DNA of 64,000 nt, from the NCBI RefSeq assembly GCF_007997035.1, contig NZ_VOSS01000014.1:1-64000 (forward strand), in the 5' to 3' direction. Positions 41,473 to 51,231 of the stretch are shown here, in pieces. This stretch comes from Ralstonia sp. TCR112. Its GTDB lineage: Bacteria; Pseudomonadota; Gammaproteobacteria; Burkholderiales; Burkholderiaceae. Numbering within the stretch: the stretch's first letter is position 1; the number at the start of each line of letters is the position of its first letter. Position numbers and translations under genes: made by a program. The notes below the pieces were generated by a model. That model was not told the DNA's origin. It worked only from the letters and a program-made list of their open reading frames with translations, and ran no database searches.

Positions 41473-41499
41473 AAGGCGGACACGTGTCCGCCTTTTTCT
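41473..41499 (+). terminator. Terminator after the chromate transporter pair
   Basis: AAGGCGGACACGTGTCCGCCTT is a perfect hairpin (palindrome 41475-41492) followed by TTTTC. It ends the parC-chr transcript. Confidence 0.9.
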
Positions 41500-41564
41500 T
41501 TGGGCGCCTTGCGGCACATGCGCGGCACTGTTCCTCGGGAATACCCCAATGCCATCGATAATGT

Positions 41565-41606
41565 ATATACAACAACATATATGGATACGTGATGTTGTCT
41601 GTATAT
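41565..41606. promoter_or_regulatory. Large imperfect inverted repeat upstream of the amino acid permease
   Basis: ATATACAACAACAT (41565-41578) is matched by ATGTTGTCTGTATAT (41592-41606) as an inverted repeat with one extra base in the right arm and a 13-bp spacer. It lies 80 bp before the permease start. A TGTATATACA palindrome (41562-41571) overlaps the left arm. The right arm resembles the left arm of the repeat before lrp: 12 of 15 bases agree with 4129-4143. A shared regulator is inferred. Confidence 0.55.
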
Positions 41607-41685
41607 GGCTTCGCGTCCGATCGACCCATGCGTCGAGCCCGGACCGACCCCGCAGGCAATCTCGCCGACATAAAGAGGAGACAGT

Positions 41686-43068
41686 TTGGAACACCTTCAA
41701 CGCAACCTGCGCGCGCGGCATATCCGTTTTCTCGCGCTCGGTTCGGCCATCGGCACGGGCCTTTTCTACGGCTCCGCGTCGGCCATCCAGCTGGCCGGGC
41801 CGGCCGTGATCCTCGCGTACATCATCGGCGGCGCGGCCGTCTACATGGTCATGCGCGCGCTCGGCGAGATGGCGGTGCGCCAGCCGGTTTCCGGCTCCTT
41901 CGGGCGCTATGCGCGCGACAACCTTGGCCCGCTCGCCGGCTTTCTCACCGGCTGGACGTACATCCTCGAAATGGTGATCGTCTGCCTGGCCGACGTGACC
42001 GCCTTCGGCATCTACATGGGCTTCTGGTTTCCCGAGGTCCCGCAATGGATCTGGGTGCTCGGCATCGTCATGCTCATCTGCGGCCTCAACCTCTGCAACG
42101 TCAAGGTGTTCGGCGAGATGGAATTCTGGCTCGCGCTGATCAAGATCGTGGCGATCGGCGCCATGATCGTTGGCGGCACCGTCATCCTGTTCCTCGGTGT
42201 GAAGATGAACGGCGAGCATGCGTCGGGCCTGAGCAATCTCTGGTCGCACGGCGGTTTCCTGCCGCACGGCGTGGGCGGCCTCGTGGCGTCGTTTGCCGTG
42301 GTGATGTTCGCGTATGGCGGCGTCGAGATCATCGGCATCACCGGCGGCGAGGCGCAGAACCCCGACAAGGTCATCCCCAAGGCCATCAACGCCGTGCCGG
42401 CGCGCATCCTGTTGTTCTACGTGCTGACCATGTGTGTGCTGATGGCGATCTTCCCGTGGACGGGCATCGACGGCCAGGGCAGCCCGTTCGTGCAGATCTT
42501 CTCCGGACTGGGCATCCAGTCTGCGGCGGCCATCCTGAACCTCATCGTCATCTCGGCCGCCATCTCGGCCATCAACAGCAACATCTTCGGCGCGGGCCGG
42601 ATGATGTACGGCATGGCCGAGCAGGGCCAGGCACCGCGCATCTTTGCCGCCACGTCGCGGCACGGTGTGCCCTGGGTGACGGTGCTGTTCATGGCTGGCG
42701 CGCTGCTGTGCGGCGTGGTGCTGAACTACCTGATTCCCGAGAACGTCTTCGTGATCATCGCGTCGATCGCCACGTTCGCCACCGTGTGGGTCTGGCTGAT
42801 GATCCTGCTGTCTCAGGTGGCGATGCGCCGTCGCCTGTCGGCCGAAGAAGTGCGTGCGCTCAAGTTCAAGGTGCCGCTGTGGCCCGTGGGGCCGGCCCTT
42901 GCCATCGCGTTCATGCTGTTCGTGATCGGCGTGCTGGGCACCATGGAAGACACGCGCGTGGCGCTGTACGTTGGCGCAGGCTGGGTGCTGCTCATGTCGG
43001 CCGCATGGTATCTGCGGGTGAAGCCCAACGCAGCGGCCGTTCTGGCCGAAGAGGCCAGCGGGGCGTGA
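41686..43068 (+). CDS. Amino acid permease (APC superfamily, ProY/HutT-like)
   Basis: 460 residues, about 12 helices, cytoplasmic-membrane amino acid:proton symporter. The amino acid transporter signature appears as [21 protein letters not shown] near the start and [25 protein letters not shown] in helix 6. Proline-, histidine- or GABA-type permeases of this family are alike, so the substrate is open. The start is a TTG at 41686: AGGAG ends five bases before it, and there is no better ATG. A conspicuous inverted repeat lies 80 bp upstream, and an MFS gene follows 47 bp downstream. Confidence 0.88.
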   Translation: MEHLQRNLRARHIRFLALGSAIGTGLFYGSASAIQLAGPAVILAYIIGGAAVYMVMRALGEMAVRQPVSGSFGRYARDNLGPLAGFLTGWTYILEMVIVCLADVTAFGIYMGFWFPEVPQWIWVLGIVMLICGLNLCNVKVFGEMEFWLALIKIVAIGAMIVGGTVILFLGVKMNGEHASGLSNLWSHGGFLPHGVGGLVASFAVVMFAYGGVEIIGITGGEAQNPDKVIPKAINAVPARILLFYVLTMCVLMAIFPWTGIDGQGSPFVQIFSGLGIQSAAAILNLIVISAAISAINSNIFGAGRMMYGMAEQGQAPRIFAATSRHGVPWVTVLFMAGALLCGVVLNYLIPENVFVIIASIATFATVWVWLMILLSQVAMRRRLSAEEVRALKFKVPLWPVGPALAIAFMLFVIGVLGTMEDTRVALYVGAGWVLLMSAAWYLRVKPNAAAVLAEEASGA

Positions 43069-43115
43069 GCCCGGCCCGCCCCCGCAAATAAGAAGACGAG
43101 TTCCGGAGACAACCC

Positions 43116-44435
43116 ATGTCGAACCACACCTCTGCTCCGTCGTACGCCGGCCGCGCCGGCGCGCAGGCGACCGTCCACACGCAACCGCTGTCACGCACGC
43201 GGGCCATTGCCGCCATCACCATCGGCAACGGCCTGGAGTTCTATGACTTCGTGGTCTACAGCTTCTTCGCCACGCTGATCGGCCGGCTGTACTTTCCCGT
43301 CGGCAATGCGACCGGCCAGTTGCTGATGTCGTTCGCCACGTTTGGCGTGGGCTTCCTGATGCGTCCGCTCGGCGGTCTGCTGATCGGCATGTACGCCGAT
43401 CGCGCAGGCCGCAAGCCCGCCGTGGCGCTCACGTTGTGGCTGATGGGCCTGTCCTCGCTCGTCTTTGTCGTCACGCCCACCTACGCCCAGATCGGCATCC
43501 TCGCGCCCATGCTCGTCGTGCTGGCGCGGCTGGTGCAGGGCTTTGCCATCGGCGGCGAGATGGGCGCTTCGACTGCGCTGCTGCTGGAATACGCCGACGA
43601 CCGCTCGCGCGGCTTCTATACGAGCTGGCAGCCGTTCAGCCAGGGGCTGGCCGCGCTGTTCGGTGCGCTGGTCGGCCTGCTGCTGAGCAACGTGCTGGCG
43701 CCTACGGCGCTGGAGTCGTGGGGCTGGCGCCTGGCGTTCGTCATCGGCATTCTCGTCATCCCGGTCGGCCTGATCATCCGCCGCCGCCTGGAGGAAACCG
43801 CCGCACCGCCCAGCACGCGCGAAGCCGACGCCACGCTGCCGTTGCTGCGCGAACACCGTCGTGCGCTGGTCGCCAGCATCCTGCTGATGATCGGCGTGGC
43901 GTCGTCCACGTACATCATCGTCTACTACCTCAGCAACTACGCCGTGAGCGTGCTGCACATGCCGCTGTCGCTGGGCATCTGGGCGGCGTGCATTGCGGCG
44001 CTGGTGCAGGTGGTGCTGTCGCCGTTCGCCGGCCGGCTGGCCGACCGCGTCGGGCGCCGCAAGGTCGTGCTGTGGTCGCGTGTTGCACTGCTGGCAATGA
44101 TCTATCCGGCCTTCGCACTCATCAACGCAGACCCATCGCTCGCCCGCTTGCTGATCGTGGTCGGCTGCCTGTCGGTGCCGATGTCGATGACCTCGCCGGC
44201 ATCCATGGTGCTGGTGAGCGAGGTGCTGCCGCAGCGGCTGCGCGCCACGGGGCTGTCGATTGCCTACTGCGTGGCCATCGCCATCTTTGGCGGCTTTGCG
44301 CAGTTCTTCTCGACCGAGCTGATCCACCTCACGGGCAACGCCAACGCGCCGGCGTTCTACGTGATCGGCTGCGGCCTGATCTCGCTGATCGGGCTGGCGA
44401 TGGTGCCCGAGACGCTCGGCCGCCGCCTGTCGTAA
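43116..44435 (+). CDS. MFS transporter, metabolite:H+ symporter (MHS) family
   Basis: 439 residues, 12 helices. It begins with the MHS signature IGNGLEFYDFVVYSFFATLIG and contains the MFS loop motif ADRAGRKPAVAL between helices 2 and 3 and ADRVGRRKVV in the second half. MHS proteins take up dicarboxylates, citrate, betaine or shikimate with protons. Substrate is not predictable here. GGAGA lies before the ATG at 43116. It follows the amino acid permease by 47 bp and may be co-transcribed. It converges on the ABC exporter with 3 bp between the stops. Confidence 0.86.
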   Translation: MSNHTSAPSYAGRAGAQATVHTQPLSRTRAIAAITIGNGLEFYDFVVYSFFATLIGRLYFPVGNATGQLLMSFATFGVGFLMRPLGGLLIGMYADRAGRKPAVALTLWLMGLSSLVFVVTPTYAQIGILAPMLVVLARLVQGFAIGGEMGASTALLLEYADDRSRGFYTSWQPFSQGLAALFGALVGLLLSNVLAPTALESWGWRLAFVIGILVIPVGLIIRRRLEETAAPPSTREADATLPLLREHRRALVASILLMIGVASSTYIIVYYLSNYAVSVLHMPLSLGIWAACIAALVQVVLSPFAGRLADRVGRRKVVLWSRVALLAMIYPAFALINADPSLARLLIVVGCLSVPMSMTSPASMVLVSEVLPQRLRATGLSIAYCVAIAIFGGFAQFFSTELIHLTGNANAPAFYVIGCGLISLIGLAMVPETLGRRLS

Positions 44436-44438
44436 CGC

Positions 44439-46271
44439 TCAGTCCACACCAACGAAACCGCCGGTCTGGTGCGCCCACAGCCGCGCATACAGGCCGCCGT
44501 GTTCCAGCAGCTCCGCGTGCGTGCCGCTCTCGACGATGCGCCCGCCATCGAGCACGACCAGCCGGTCCATGCGCGCGATGGTCGAGAGCCGGTGCGCGAT
44601 GGCAATCACGGTCTTGCCCTGCATCAGCGTTTCCAGGCTTTCCTGGATGGCGGCTTCCACTTCCGAATCCAGCGCGGACGTGGCTTCGTCCAAGATCAGG
44701 ATCGGCGCGTCCTTGAGCAGCACGCGCGCAATCGCGATGCGCTGCCGCTGACCGCCCGACAGCTTCACCCCGCGTTCACCGACCAGCGCATCAAAGCCGC
44801 GTCGCCCTTGCACATCGGACAGCTGCGGGATGAACTCGTCGGCGCGCGCACGGTGCACGGCCTGCATCAACTCGGCCTCGGTGCTGTCGGGTTTGCCGTA
44901 GCGTAGGTTGTCGCGAATGGAGCGATGCAGCAGCGATGTGTCCTGCGTGACCATGCCGATCTGCTCGCGCAGGCTCTCTTGCGTCACGGCTGCAATGTCC
45001 TGACCATCGACAAGAATCCGGCCGCGCTCCACGTCGTACAGGCGCAGCAGCAGGTTGACCAGCGTCGATTTGCCCGCACCCGACGGGCCGACCAGGCCGA
45101 TCCGTTCGCCAGGGCGCACCACGAGGTCCAGCCCTTCGATCACGCCGCTGCCCTTGCCGTAGTGAAAGCCGACGTGCTCGAAGCGCACTTCGCCCCGCGT
45201 CACGTGCAGCGGCTTGGCATCGGGCTGGTCGATCACGGCGCGCGGCAGCGCGATGGTCTGCATGCCGTCCTGCACCTGCCCGACGTTTTCAAAGATGCCG
45301 TTGACCACCCACATGATCCAGCCCGACATGTTGTTGATGCGGATCACCAGCCCCGTCGTCAGCGCGATGGTGCCGGCGCTCACACGGCCCTCGCTCCACA
45401 GCCACAGCGCGAGCGCCGATGTGCCGACAATCAGCAGGCCGTTCATGGCCGTGATGGTGAAATCCATGCCGCTGATCATCCGGCCTGACAGGCGCGTCTT
45501 GTCCGTCTGCTCGGCCATGGCGTCGCGCGCGTAGCTTTCTTCATGCTGCGTATGCGCGAACAGCTTGAGCGTGGTGATGTTGGTGTAGCCGTCAACGATG
45601 CGGCCCATCAGCTTGGAGCGCGACTCCGTGGCGATGACCGATCGCGCCTTCACGCGCGGCACGAAGTAGCTCAGCGCCGCGACGTAGCAGCCAATCCACA
45701 CCAGCAGCGGCACCACGAGCCACCAGTCGGCCTTGGCGAACAGCACCATCGCACTGATCGCGTAGATCACCACATGCCAGAGCGCATCCACGGACTGCAC
45801 GGCGGAATCGCGCAATGAAAAACCGGTCTGCATGATCCGCTGGGCAATGCGGCCCGCAAAGTCGTTCTGGAAGAACGTCAGGCTCTGCTTGAGCACGTAG
45901 CGGTGGTTCTGCCAGCGGATCAGGTTCGACAGGTTGGGGTTGATGACCTGATGCACGAGCACGTCGTGCAGCCCGAAGATGACCGGCCGCGCGATCAGCG
46001 CCACAAAGGCCATCCACAGCAGTTCGTTGCGGTGGCGGCCAAAGAAGGCGGGGCCGGGTGTCGCCTGGATCATGTCGACGATGCGGCCCAGGAAGTCGAA
46101 CAGCGCGACTTCAATCAGCGCACCCAGCAACCCGACGACGAGCAGGAACGCGAACACGCCGCGCACTTCGCGCAGGAAGTAGGCGTAGAAGCGCCAGACG
46201 TTGGCTGGAGGCTGTGTGTCGGGCAGGGGACGGAACGGATCGATGAGCTTTTCCAGGCGGCGCAGCAGCAT
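44439..46271 (-). CDS. ABC transporter, fused membrane and ATPase domains (exporter type)
   Basis: 610 residues. An N-terminal six-helix type IV exporter domain (about 40-340) is followed by an ATPase domain: Walker A GPSGAGKST, Q-loop VTQDTSLL, signature KLSGGQRQR, Walker B ILILDEATSALD and H-loop IAHRLST. It is a half-transporter that works as a homodimer, resembling MsbA and multidrug exporters; the substrate is unknown. The start is at an ATG just before LLRRLEKLIDPF. It faces a minisatellite upstream at 46387-46695. Confidence 0.9.
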   Translation of the reverse strand: MLLRRLEKLIDPFRPLPDTQPPANVWRFYAYFLREVRGVFAFLLVVGLLGALIEVALFDFLGRIVDMIQATPGPAFFGRHRNELLWMAFVALIARPVIFGLHDVLVHQVINPNLSNLIRWQNHRYVLKQSLTFFQNDFAGRIAQRIMQTGFSLRDSAVQSVDALWHVVIYAISAMVLFAKADWWLVVPLLVWIGCYVAALSYFVPRVKARSVIATESRSKLMGRIVDGYTNITTLKLFAHTQHEESYARDAMAEQTDKTRLSGRMISGMDFTITAMNGLLIVGTSALALWLWSEGRVSAGTIALTTGLVIRINNMSGWIMWVVNGIFENVGQVQDGMQTIALPRAVIDQPDAKPLHVTRGEVRFEHVGFHYGKGSGVIEGLDLVVRPGERIGLVGPSGAGKSTLVNLLLRLYDVERGRILVDGQDIAAVTQESLREQIGMVTQDTSLLHRSIRDNLRYGKPDSTEAELMQAVHRARADEFIPQLSDVQGRRGFDALVGERGVKLSGGQRQRIAIARVLLKDAPILILDEATSALDSEVEAAIQESLETLMQGKTVIAIAHRLSTIARMDRLVVLDGGRIVESGTHAELLEHGGLYARLWAHQTGGFVGVD

Positions 46272-46386
46272 GTCGGGTCGGGGGTGAAGAGGAGACCGAC
46301 GCCCCAGGGCGGGACGTGCGCGGAAGAGCTGCCCATGATACGCGCGTGAAAGTGCCCTTGTTGGCGGGGTGGCTTACGGCGTGCAG

Positions 46387-46695
46387 GGCTCGGCGAGTGG
46401 AGCTCGGAGCTCGACGCGTGAGGCTTTTTGCTCGGCGGTTGGAGCTCAGAGCTCGGCGCGCGAGGCTTTTTGCTCGGCGATTGGAGCTCAGAGCTCGACG
46501 CGCGAGGCTTTTTGCTCGGCAGGTGGAGCTCGGAGCTCGATGCGCGAGGCTTTTTGCTCGGCAGGTGGAGCTCGGAGCTCGACGGGTGAGGCTTTTTGCT
46601 CGGCGAGTGGAGCTCAGAGCTCGACGTATGAGGCTTTTTGCTCCGACGCTGGAGTTCGGAACCCGACGTGCGAGGCTTTTCGCTCGACGTGTCGG
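46387..46695. repeat. 42-bp tandem minisatellite, about 7.3 copies
   Basis: Units of exactly 42 bp begin GAGGCTTTTTGCTCGGC at 46420, 46462, 46504, 46546, 46588 and 46630, with partial copies at each end (46387-46419 and 46672-46695). Each unit ends in GGAGCTC(A/G)GAGCTC followed by GACGCGC-like bases. Units differ at about 3-8 positions, with the right-hand ones more divergent. Because 42 is divisible by three, several frames stay open across it on both strands, and I take those as artefacts. There are no unique spacers, so it is not a CRISPR. It fills the 483-bp gap between the exporter and lldP. Confidence 0.9.
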
Positions 46696-46702
46696 CTTCG
46701 CA

Positions 46703-46734
46703 TGAAAAAAGCCGCTCGGTTGAGCGGCTTTCGG
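46703..46734 (-). terminator. Terminator of lldP
   Basis: On the minus strand GAAAGCCGCTC and GAGCGGCTTTTTT pair around AACC, followed by the T run. It lies 21 bp past the lldP stop and beside the 42-bp array. Confidence 0.9.
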
Positions 46735-46754
46735 GTTCCGTCGGGAGCGGGGGC

Positions 46755-48431
46755 TCAGTGCACCACCATCCGCGTGAACGGCTCCACATAGGCCTGCAGG
46801 GTAATCATCAGCCCCACCAGGAAGGCGAGCGCCAGCGAGTGGAAGAACACGTAGCGCAGGATGTCGCCCTCGTGGCCGTACCACTTGGTGGCCGTGGACG
46901 CCACGACGATGGACTGCGCGTCGATCATCTTGCCCATCACGCCGCCCGAGCTGTTGGCCGCCGACATGAGGATCGGCGACAGGCCAAGCTGCTCGGCCGT
47001 GGTCTTCTGCAGGCCGCCGAACAGCACGTTCGATGCCGTATCCGAGCCGGTCAGCGCCACCCCCAGCCAGCCCAGCATCGTGCCGAACAGCGGGTACAGC
47101 ACGCCCGTGTGGGCGAAGGCCAGGCCCAGCGTGGCGTCCAGACCGGAGTAGCGGGTCAGGTAGCCGATGCCGAACATCGCGCAGATCGTCAGCAGCGAAT
47201 AGCGCGTCAGCTTGATGGTGTTCCAGTACTCCTTGAGCATGCGCGGCAGCGAGTAGCCCATCAGCAGGCCGCCCACGAGGGCCGACACCAGGATGCCCGT
47301 GCCCGCCATCGACAGCACGTTGAAGTTGAACACCGCGCCTTCGGCAATCACCTTGGGCACCACCGGCGGGCCCTTGAGCACCATCTTGTCGAGGCCCGGG
47401 ATGGCGAATTTGTAGGCCCACAGGCCGTCGGCAAATGCCTTGAACTGCGGCACGCCCCAGATGAAGACAAACACCGTGAGGATCACCCAGGGCAGCCATG
47501 CCTGCACGCGCGTGATCTTGCCGTTGGTGGCCGTGGTGGCTTCGCGGGCTTCGGCGGCGGCTTCGGGGTCGACGCGGGAGTTGTCCTCACGGTTGCGCAG
47601 GGCGGTCGACGTCCAGATCGTCTTGGGCTTCCACACCTTGAGGAACAGCGTGAGCGTGCCCATCGACACCAGCGCCGCAATCACGTCCACCAGCCACGGG
47701 CCGTGGAAGTTCGACACCAGGAACTGCGGAATCGCAAACGACACGCCCGCCACCAGGATCGCCGGCCAGATCTGCAGCATGCCGCGGAAGCCCGCGAACG
47801 CCCAGATCAGCCAGAACGGCACCAGCACCGAGAAGAACGGCAACTGGCGGCCGACCATGGCGGAGAGCTGCAGCAAGTCCAGCCCCGTAACGGAAGCCAG
47901 CCCGATGAGCGGGGCGCCCAGCGCGCCGTAGGCCACCGGCGCGGTGTTGGCGATGAGTGCCAGGCCAGACGCGGCCAGCGGCGAGAAGCCCAGGCCGATC
48001 AGGATGGCGCCCGTGACGGCCACCGGCGTGCCGAAGCCCGCGGCGCCTTCGAAGAACGCGCCAAAGCTGAACGCCACCAGCAGCAGTTGCAGGCGGCGGT
48101 CTTCGGTAATGCCGGAAATCGAGCTCTGCAAGACCTTGAATGACCCGTTCAAGGTGGTGAGCCGATGCAGGAAGATGATGTTGAGAACGATCCAGCCAAT
48201 CGGGAACAGGCCGGAGACGATGCCCAGGCCCGCTGCCTTGCCGGCCATTGCGGTCGGCATGCCGAACACGAACGAGGCGATGCCCACCCCGACAATCAGC
48301 GCCAGGCCCGCGGCCAGATGCGCCTGCATATGGAAGAACGCCAGCGAGCACAGCAGCACCGCTACCGGTATCCCGGCTGCGATGGTCGACCACACGGCAC
48401 TGCCGAGCGGGTCATAGACTTGATTCCACAT
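46755..48431 (-). CDS. lldP: L-lactate permease
   Basis: 558 residues with about 12-14 helices. It belongs to the LctP/GlcA family of lactate (and glycolate):H+ symporters. Conserved parts are the start WNQVYDPLGS, FSFGAFFEGAAGFGTPVAVTGAIL, NTAPVAYGALGAPLIGLA, and the late ALTGSDTASNVLFGGLQ and SAANSSGGVMGKMIDAQSIVVA. A hydrophilic loop around 275-305 is charged and variable. No lactate dehydrogenase gene is adjacent. It ends at its own terminator. Confidence 0.93.
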   Translation of the reverse strand: MWNQVYDPLGSAVWSTIAAGIPVAVLLCSLAFFHMQAHLAAGLALIVGVGIASFVFGMPTAMAGKAAGLGIVSGLFPIGWIVLNIIFLHRLTTLNGSFKVLQSSISGITEDRRLQLLLVAFSFGAFFEGAAGFGTPVAVTGAILIGLGFSPLAASGLALIANTAPVAYGALGAPLIGLASVTGLDLLQLSAMVGRQLPFFSVLVPFWLIWAFAGFRGMLQIWPAILVAGVSFAIPQFLVSNFHGPWLVDVIAALVSMGTLTLFLKVWKPKTIWTSTALRNREDNSRVDPEAAAEAREATTATNGKITRVQAWLPWVILTVFVFIWGVPQFKAFADGLWAYKFAIPGLDKMVLKGPPVVPKVIAEGAVFNFNVLSMAGTGILVSALVGGLLMGYSLPRMLKEYWNTIKLTRYSLLTICAMFGIGYLTRYSGLDATLGLAFAHTGVLYPLFGTMLGWLGVALTGSDTASNVLFGGLQKTTAEQLGLSPILMSAANSSGGVMGKMIDAQSIVVASTATKWYGHEGDILRYVFFHSLALAFLVGLMITLQAYVEPFTRMVVH

Positions 48432-48702
48432 CTTGATCTCCTCCTGTTTGGGCGTTTCAGTTCTTCTCGATACCGAACGTCTTCTGTCGCCCCTTTTTTA
48501 AGGGGCAAACGCGGATTGTAGGAACAAGCGTGTCCGGGTCCCGGCAATATTCTGTCACTTTCGCCCTGAAAAGTATTCATCGGCGCTGGCGCGTGGTATG
48601 GCGCGGGGTGCGCAATTGCACCGGGTAAATCCGGGTTGTGGAATCATTGCGCCTGCAGCGCAGCCCACCCAACCCGCACCCACCCCAATTCGCCTTCCAT
48701 CC

Positions 48703-51048
48703 ATGGCTTCTCTGACGGCCTTCCTGTCTCGCCGCCGCGGCGCCCGTTTGGCTACCGCCGTGCTCACCGCGTTTGCGGCAATGGCAATGCTGTCGCCCGC
48801 CGTGCATGGCCAGAATGCGGCAGCGCCAACGCAACCGAATGCAGAAGCGACGCGGCCGCGTATCGGTCTGGTGCTCTCTGGCGGCGGGGCGCGCGGCTAT
48901 GCGCATATCGGCGTGCTCAAGATGCTGGAGCGCATGCGCATTCCCGTGGACGTGATTGCCGCCACCAGCATGGGCGCCGTGGTGGGCGGCCTGTACGCCA
49001 GCGGCATGCGTGCGGACGCGCTGGAGCAGAAGCTCTCGCAGGTGGACCTGAGCGACATCGCCTTCGATCGCAACGATCGGGCCAAGCTGCCGCAGTCGCT
49101 GCGCGAGGATGATTTCCAGTATCCGATCGGCCTGTCCGCCGGCTATGGCGACGGCAGGCTCAAGCTGCCCACCGGGCTGGTGCAGGGCAACCGCCTGCTT
49201 GCGCTGCTCAAGAACTGGACGGCGCAGTGGCCCGACAACATCGCGTTCTCGCACCTGCAGATTCCCTTCAAGGCCATGGCGACGGATCTGGCCACGGGCG
49301 ACGGGGTGATTCTCGACCACGGCTCGCTGCCGCTGGCCATGCGCGCCAGCATGGCGGTGCCCGGCCTGTTCGCGCCCATCGAAGTGGGCGGCCGCACGCT
49401 GGTGGATGGCGGCCTGGTGAGCAACCTGCCCGTGCAGCTCGCGCGCGACATGGGCGCGGACATCATCATCGCGGTCAACATCGGGTCGGATTTGCAGCGG
49501 CCGGAAGATCTGACCTCGCCGGCGGCGGTGACGCAGCAAATGATCACCATCCTCGTCGGCCAGAACGTGCGGGCGCAAAAGGCGCTGCTGCGCGGCAAGG
49601 ATGTGTTGATCGAGCCGCAGCTCTCGGAGCTTTCATTCACCGATTTCGCCAAGGGCCCGCAGGGTGTGCGGCAGGGGGAGCGCGCGGCGCAGGGCGCGGA
49701 GGCGAAGCTCGCGACGTTGTCGCTCTCGCCGCAGGCGTATGCCGCGTACCGCGCTGCCCACGAGCCGCAGGGCACGTTGGTGGCCGGCGCGCGCATCGAC
49801 GCCATCGATGTGACCACCAGCGGCCGTGTGCCGCCCGCGCGCGTGCGCCAGTTGATCAAGGTGCGCGAAGGCGACGCATATGACGCCGAGGCGCTGAATC
49901 GCGAACTGTCGGCGCTGGCCACCACGGGCGACTTCGAAACCGTGACGCAGCAACTGGTGGAACAGAACGGCGTGCATACGCTGAAGATCGACGCCCGTGA
50001 AAAGTCCTGGGGCAACCAGTTCTTCCTGTTCGGGCTGGGCATGTCGACCAACTTCGACGGGCGCGGCGCGTTCAACGTCAATCTCGGCCACCGGTATCCG
50101 TGGCTCACGCAGAGCGGGCTGGAATGGCGCAATGACATCGTGCTCGGCAGCAACCGGGCGAGCATCCATACCGAATTGCGCCAGCCGCTCTGGCAGGCGC
50201 GCGGGTTCTACGTGGCGCCGTATGCCGAGTATTCGCGCCGCCGCTTCGACCTCTACTTTGACGACCAGGCGCCGACCAAGGAGGCCAAGGCGTTCAACAG
50301 CATCACCATGGAGACCGCGCGTGCCGGCGTCGACCTCGGCATTCCGCTCGGCCGCAAGGGCGAACTGCGGCTGGGCGTGAACTACATGAGCAAGAGCGCG
50401 GCGTTCAACTATCTGGCGTTGACGGACGAAGGGGCGCTGGATCTGCCGACGCTGCGCGCCAAGCAGCCGGCCTTCCGCGCGCAGCTGACGCTGGACCAAC
50501 TGGATGACCCGCTGTTTCCGCGCAGCGGCTATTACTTCTACAGCAGCGTGGAAGCCGGTTTTGGATCGCTCGACAAGAAGTTCAACACCGCCCAGGCCAA
50601 GGGCCTGTGGGCGACGAGCTACGGCCGCCACACGTTCAATGTGGCGCTGGAGGGCGCCGGCCAGTTTGGCGTCAACAGCCCGACGCGGGAAAACGGCGGC
50701 AACACGGGCAATGGCGCCAACGAAGGCTTCTTCCTGGGCGGCTTCCAGCACCTTTCGGCGTACGCGCAGGATCAGTTCAACGGCCAGTACATGCTGTACG
50801 GCCGCCTGACCTACCTGTACGACCTGCGCATCGACGATCTGCTCGGCCTGCGCGCGCCGGTGTTCGGCGCCAGCGCGGAGGCCGGCAACGTCTGGCAGCT
50901 GCGCAACAACTTCGGGCGGGGCCCTTACCTGAAGAGCGGCAGCGTATTCGTTGGCGGCAACAGCCCGATCGGGCCGCTGTACTTTGGTTTTGCGGTGGCG
51001 CCGCAGGGCGTGTGGAACGTGTACCTGCAGCTCGGCCGCGTCTTCTGA
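48703..51048 (+). CDS. Patatin-like phospholipase with POTRA and outer-membrane barrel (PlpD-like, type Vd)
   Basis: 781 residues. A signal peptide (RGARLATAVLTAFAAMAM then SPAVHG) leads to a patatin domain (about 48-310) with oxyanion loop LSGGGARGYAHIGVL, nucleophile Ser in AATSMGAVVGG and catalytic Asp in DGGLVSNLP. A single POTRA-type domain (about 360-435) and a 16-strand-type barrel follow (YPWLTQSGLEWRNDIVLG, YYFYSSVEAGFG, PLYFGFAVAPQGVW). The chain ends in QLGRVF, with the terminal Phe required for barrel insertion. This is the PlpD layout of Pseudomonas: a lipase secreted or displayed through its own barrel. AATSMG has Ala where the consensus has Gly. Confidence 0.88.
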   Translation: MASLTAFLSRRRGARLATAVLTAFAAMAMLSPAVHGQNAAAPTQPNAEATRPRIGLVLSGGGARGYAHIGVLKMLERMRIPVDVIAATSMGAVVGGLYASGMRADALEQKLSQVDLSDIAFDRNDRAKLPQSLREDDFQYPIGLSAGYGDGRLKLPTGLVQGNRLLALLKNWTAQWPDNIAFSHLQIPFKAMATDLATGDGVILDHGSLPLAMRASMAVPGLFAPIEVGGRTLVDGGLVSNLPVQLARDMGADIIIAVNIGSDLQRPEDLTSPAAVTQQMITILVGQNVRAQKALLRGKDVLIEPQLSELSFTDFAKGPQGVRQGERAAQGAEAKLATLSLSPQAYAAYRAAHEPQGTLVAGARIDAIDVTTSGRVPPARVRQLIKVREGDAYDAEALNRELSALATTGDFETVTQQLVEQNGVHTLKIDAREKSWGNQFFLFGLGMSTNFDGRGAFNVNLGHRYPWLTQSGLEWRNDIVLGSNRASIHTELRQPLWQARGFYVAPYAEYSRRRFDLYFDDQAPTKEAKAFNSITMETARAGVDLGIPLGRKGELRLGVNYMSKSAAFNYLALTDEGALDLPTLRAKQPAFRAQLTLDQLDDPLFPRSGYYFYSSVEAGFGSLDKKFNTAQAKGLWATSYGRHTFNVALEGAGQFGVNSPTRENGGNTGNGANEGFFLGGFQHLSAYAQDQFNGQYMLYGRLTYLYDLRIDDLLGLRAPVFGASAEAGNVWQLRNNFGRGPYLKSGSVFVGGNSPIGPLYFGFAVAPQGVWNVYLQLGRVF

Positions 51049-51231
51049 CCTGACGTTCTGAAACCGCAGCAGGCGGCAGCAGGCTTGCGCGCGCGCGGCG
51101 GCAATGCGCGCTTCGTAAGGTCTTGATCAGACTGGGAAATCAATCGGTCAGGTCGCGGCGGACGTGCGTGCTAGCCTTCCGCTTCGCTTCGTTCAAGACC
51201 TCGGGCGCGGTCGCGCCCAGCCCCCTTTCTC

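Noticed and set aside
46387-46695. CRISPR array
   Set aside because: Units are contiguous 42-bp tandem copies without unique spacers, and no cas gene is present.
46111-46789. Open frames running through the 42-bp repeats on both strands
   Set aside because: They arise because the unit is a multiple of three; they extend over flanking genes in the wrong frame and have no proper starts.
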